A stretch of 34,582 bases of DNA from Burkholderiales bacterium (GTDB lineage Bacteria > Pseudomonadota > Gammaproteobacteria > Burkholderiales > UBA11063). Below the pieces are notes generated by a model. That model was not told the DNA's origin. It did not search any database and saw nothing but the letters and a program-made list of their open reading frames with translations. The stretch lies in NCBI GenBank assembly GCA_019748155.1, contig JAIEPY010000096.1:1-34582 (forward strand), written 5' to 3'. This document shows positions 34,408 through 34,582 of this stretch, piece after piece. The stretch's first letter is position 1, and every line of letters begins with the position of its first letter. The translations under genes were made by a program, and so were the position numbers.

Positions 34408-34481
34408 TGGAGGCGGGGGTCGGAATCGAACCGGCGTCCACGGCTTTGCAGGCCGCTGCATAACCACTCTGCCACCCCGCC
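34408..34481 (-). tRNA. tRNA-Cys (GCA)
   Basis: A 74-nt gene with encoded CCA. The acceptor stem GGCGGGG / CCCCGCC is followed by U as discriminator base, the identity base for Cys. The anticodon loop CUGCAAA gives GCA. Confidence 0.97.
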
Positions 34482-34510
34482 ACACATACGGGCGCACTTG
34501 TGCATCATAG

Positions 34511-34582
34511 TGGAGCGGGAGACGAGACTCGAACTCGCGACCCCAACCTTGGCAAGGTTGTGCTCTACCAACTGAGCTACTC
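34511..34582 (-). tRNA. tRNA-Gly (GCC), 5' end cut by window edge
   Basis: 72 nt are present with encoded CCA and discriminator U. The anticodon loop UUGCCAA gives GCC. The acceptor 3' strand CTCCCGC implies a 5' GCGGGAG, of which only GAG lies inside the window, so about four bases are missing. The order Gly-Cys-Leu matches E. coli glyW-cysT-leuZ. Confidence 0.93.

Noticed and set aside
34238-34510. Plus-strand ORF across the tRNA region
   Set aside because: It reads through tRNA-Leu and tRNA-Cys in antisense; such ORFs arise from tRNA sequence and are a known annotation artefact.

Overview
The window is AT-rich chromosomal DNA of a Gram-negative proteobacterium, most likely a low-GC member of the beta/gamma lineages. 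The evidence is a type II secretion operon (gspC-D-E-F), an RND pump with a TolC-type outer-membrane protein, Lnt, glutamyl-tRNA reductase HemA, a 92-residue HU protein, and a tRNA-Gly/Cys/Leu cluster in the order of the enterobacterial glyW-cysT-leuZ operon. I cannot name the species from sequence alone. Almost everything is housekeeping or cell-envelope content. I see no phage, insertion sequence, CRISPR array or clear defence island.

Layout. 1-5014 (minus): a MoxR / DUF58 / DUF4381 / BatA / BatB / TPR operon of the Bat (aerotolerance-type) class, with a strong sigma-70-like promoter at 4986-5014. The last gene runs off the left edge inside an in-frame 9-bp tandem repeat encoding Gln-Lys-Asp. 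5362-6806: a hot-dog thioesterase (minus) and an alpha/beta hydrolase (plus), divergently transcribed from a short AT-rich region with repeated ATACT/AGTAT motifs. 7042-12982 (plus): gspC-gspD-gspE-gspF, closed by a clean intrinsic terminator. 13108-14738 (plus): a fructose-type PTS gene broken by an internal deletion plus frameshift in EIIC. 14810-21649 (minus): two HAD phosphatases, then upstream of them the tightly packed series hemA-prfA-HAD-rsmG-parA-parB. 21841-26276 (minus): RND pump and TolC-like protein with overlapping ends and no adaptor gene. 26536-29545+ (plus): lytic transglycosylase slt, CCA-adding enzyme, and a TRIC-type channel. 30281-31235: HU with its own promoter and terminator, then a small lipoprotein resembling surface-adhesin E. 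31237-34582 (minus): tRNA-Gly, tRNA-Cys, tRNA-Leu, ybeY, corC, lnt, ending in a strong hairpin shared with the convergent lipoprotein gene.

Functional picture. The Bat operon, T2SS, RND/TolC, Slt and Lnt genes all serve the envelope. hemA-prfA-HAD-rsmG-parAB links tetrapyrrole synthesis, translation termination, 16S rRNA methylation and chromosome partition in one probable transcript. The clearest sign of gene decay is the PTS gene. The most unusual structures are the QKD minisatellite, the adaptor-less RND-TolC pair, the gspCDEF cluster without pseudopilin genes, and a compact repeat-rich segment downstream of tolC. I did not find a convincing undescribed system.
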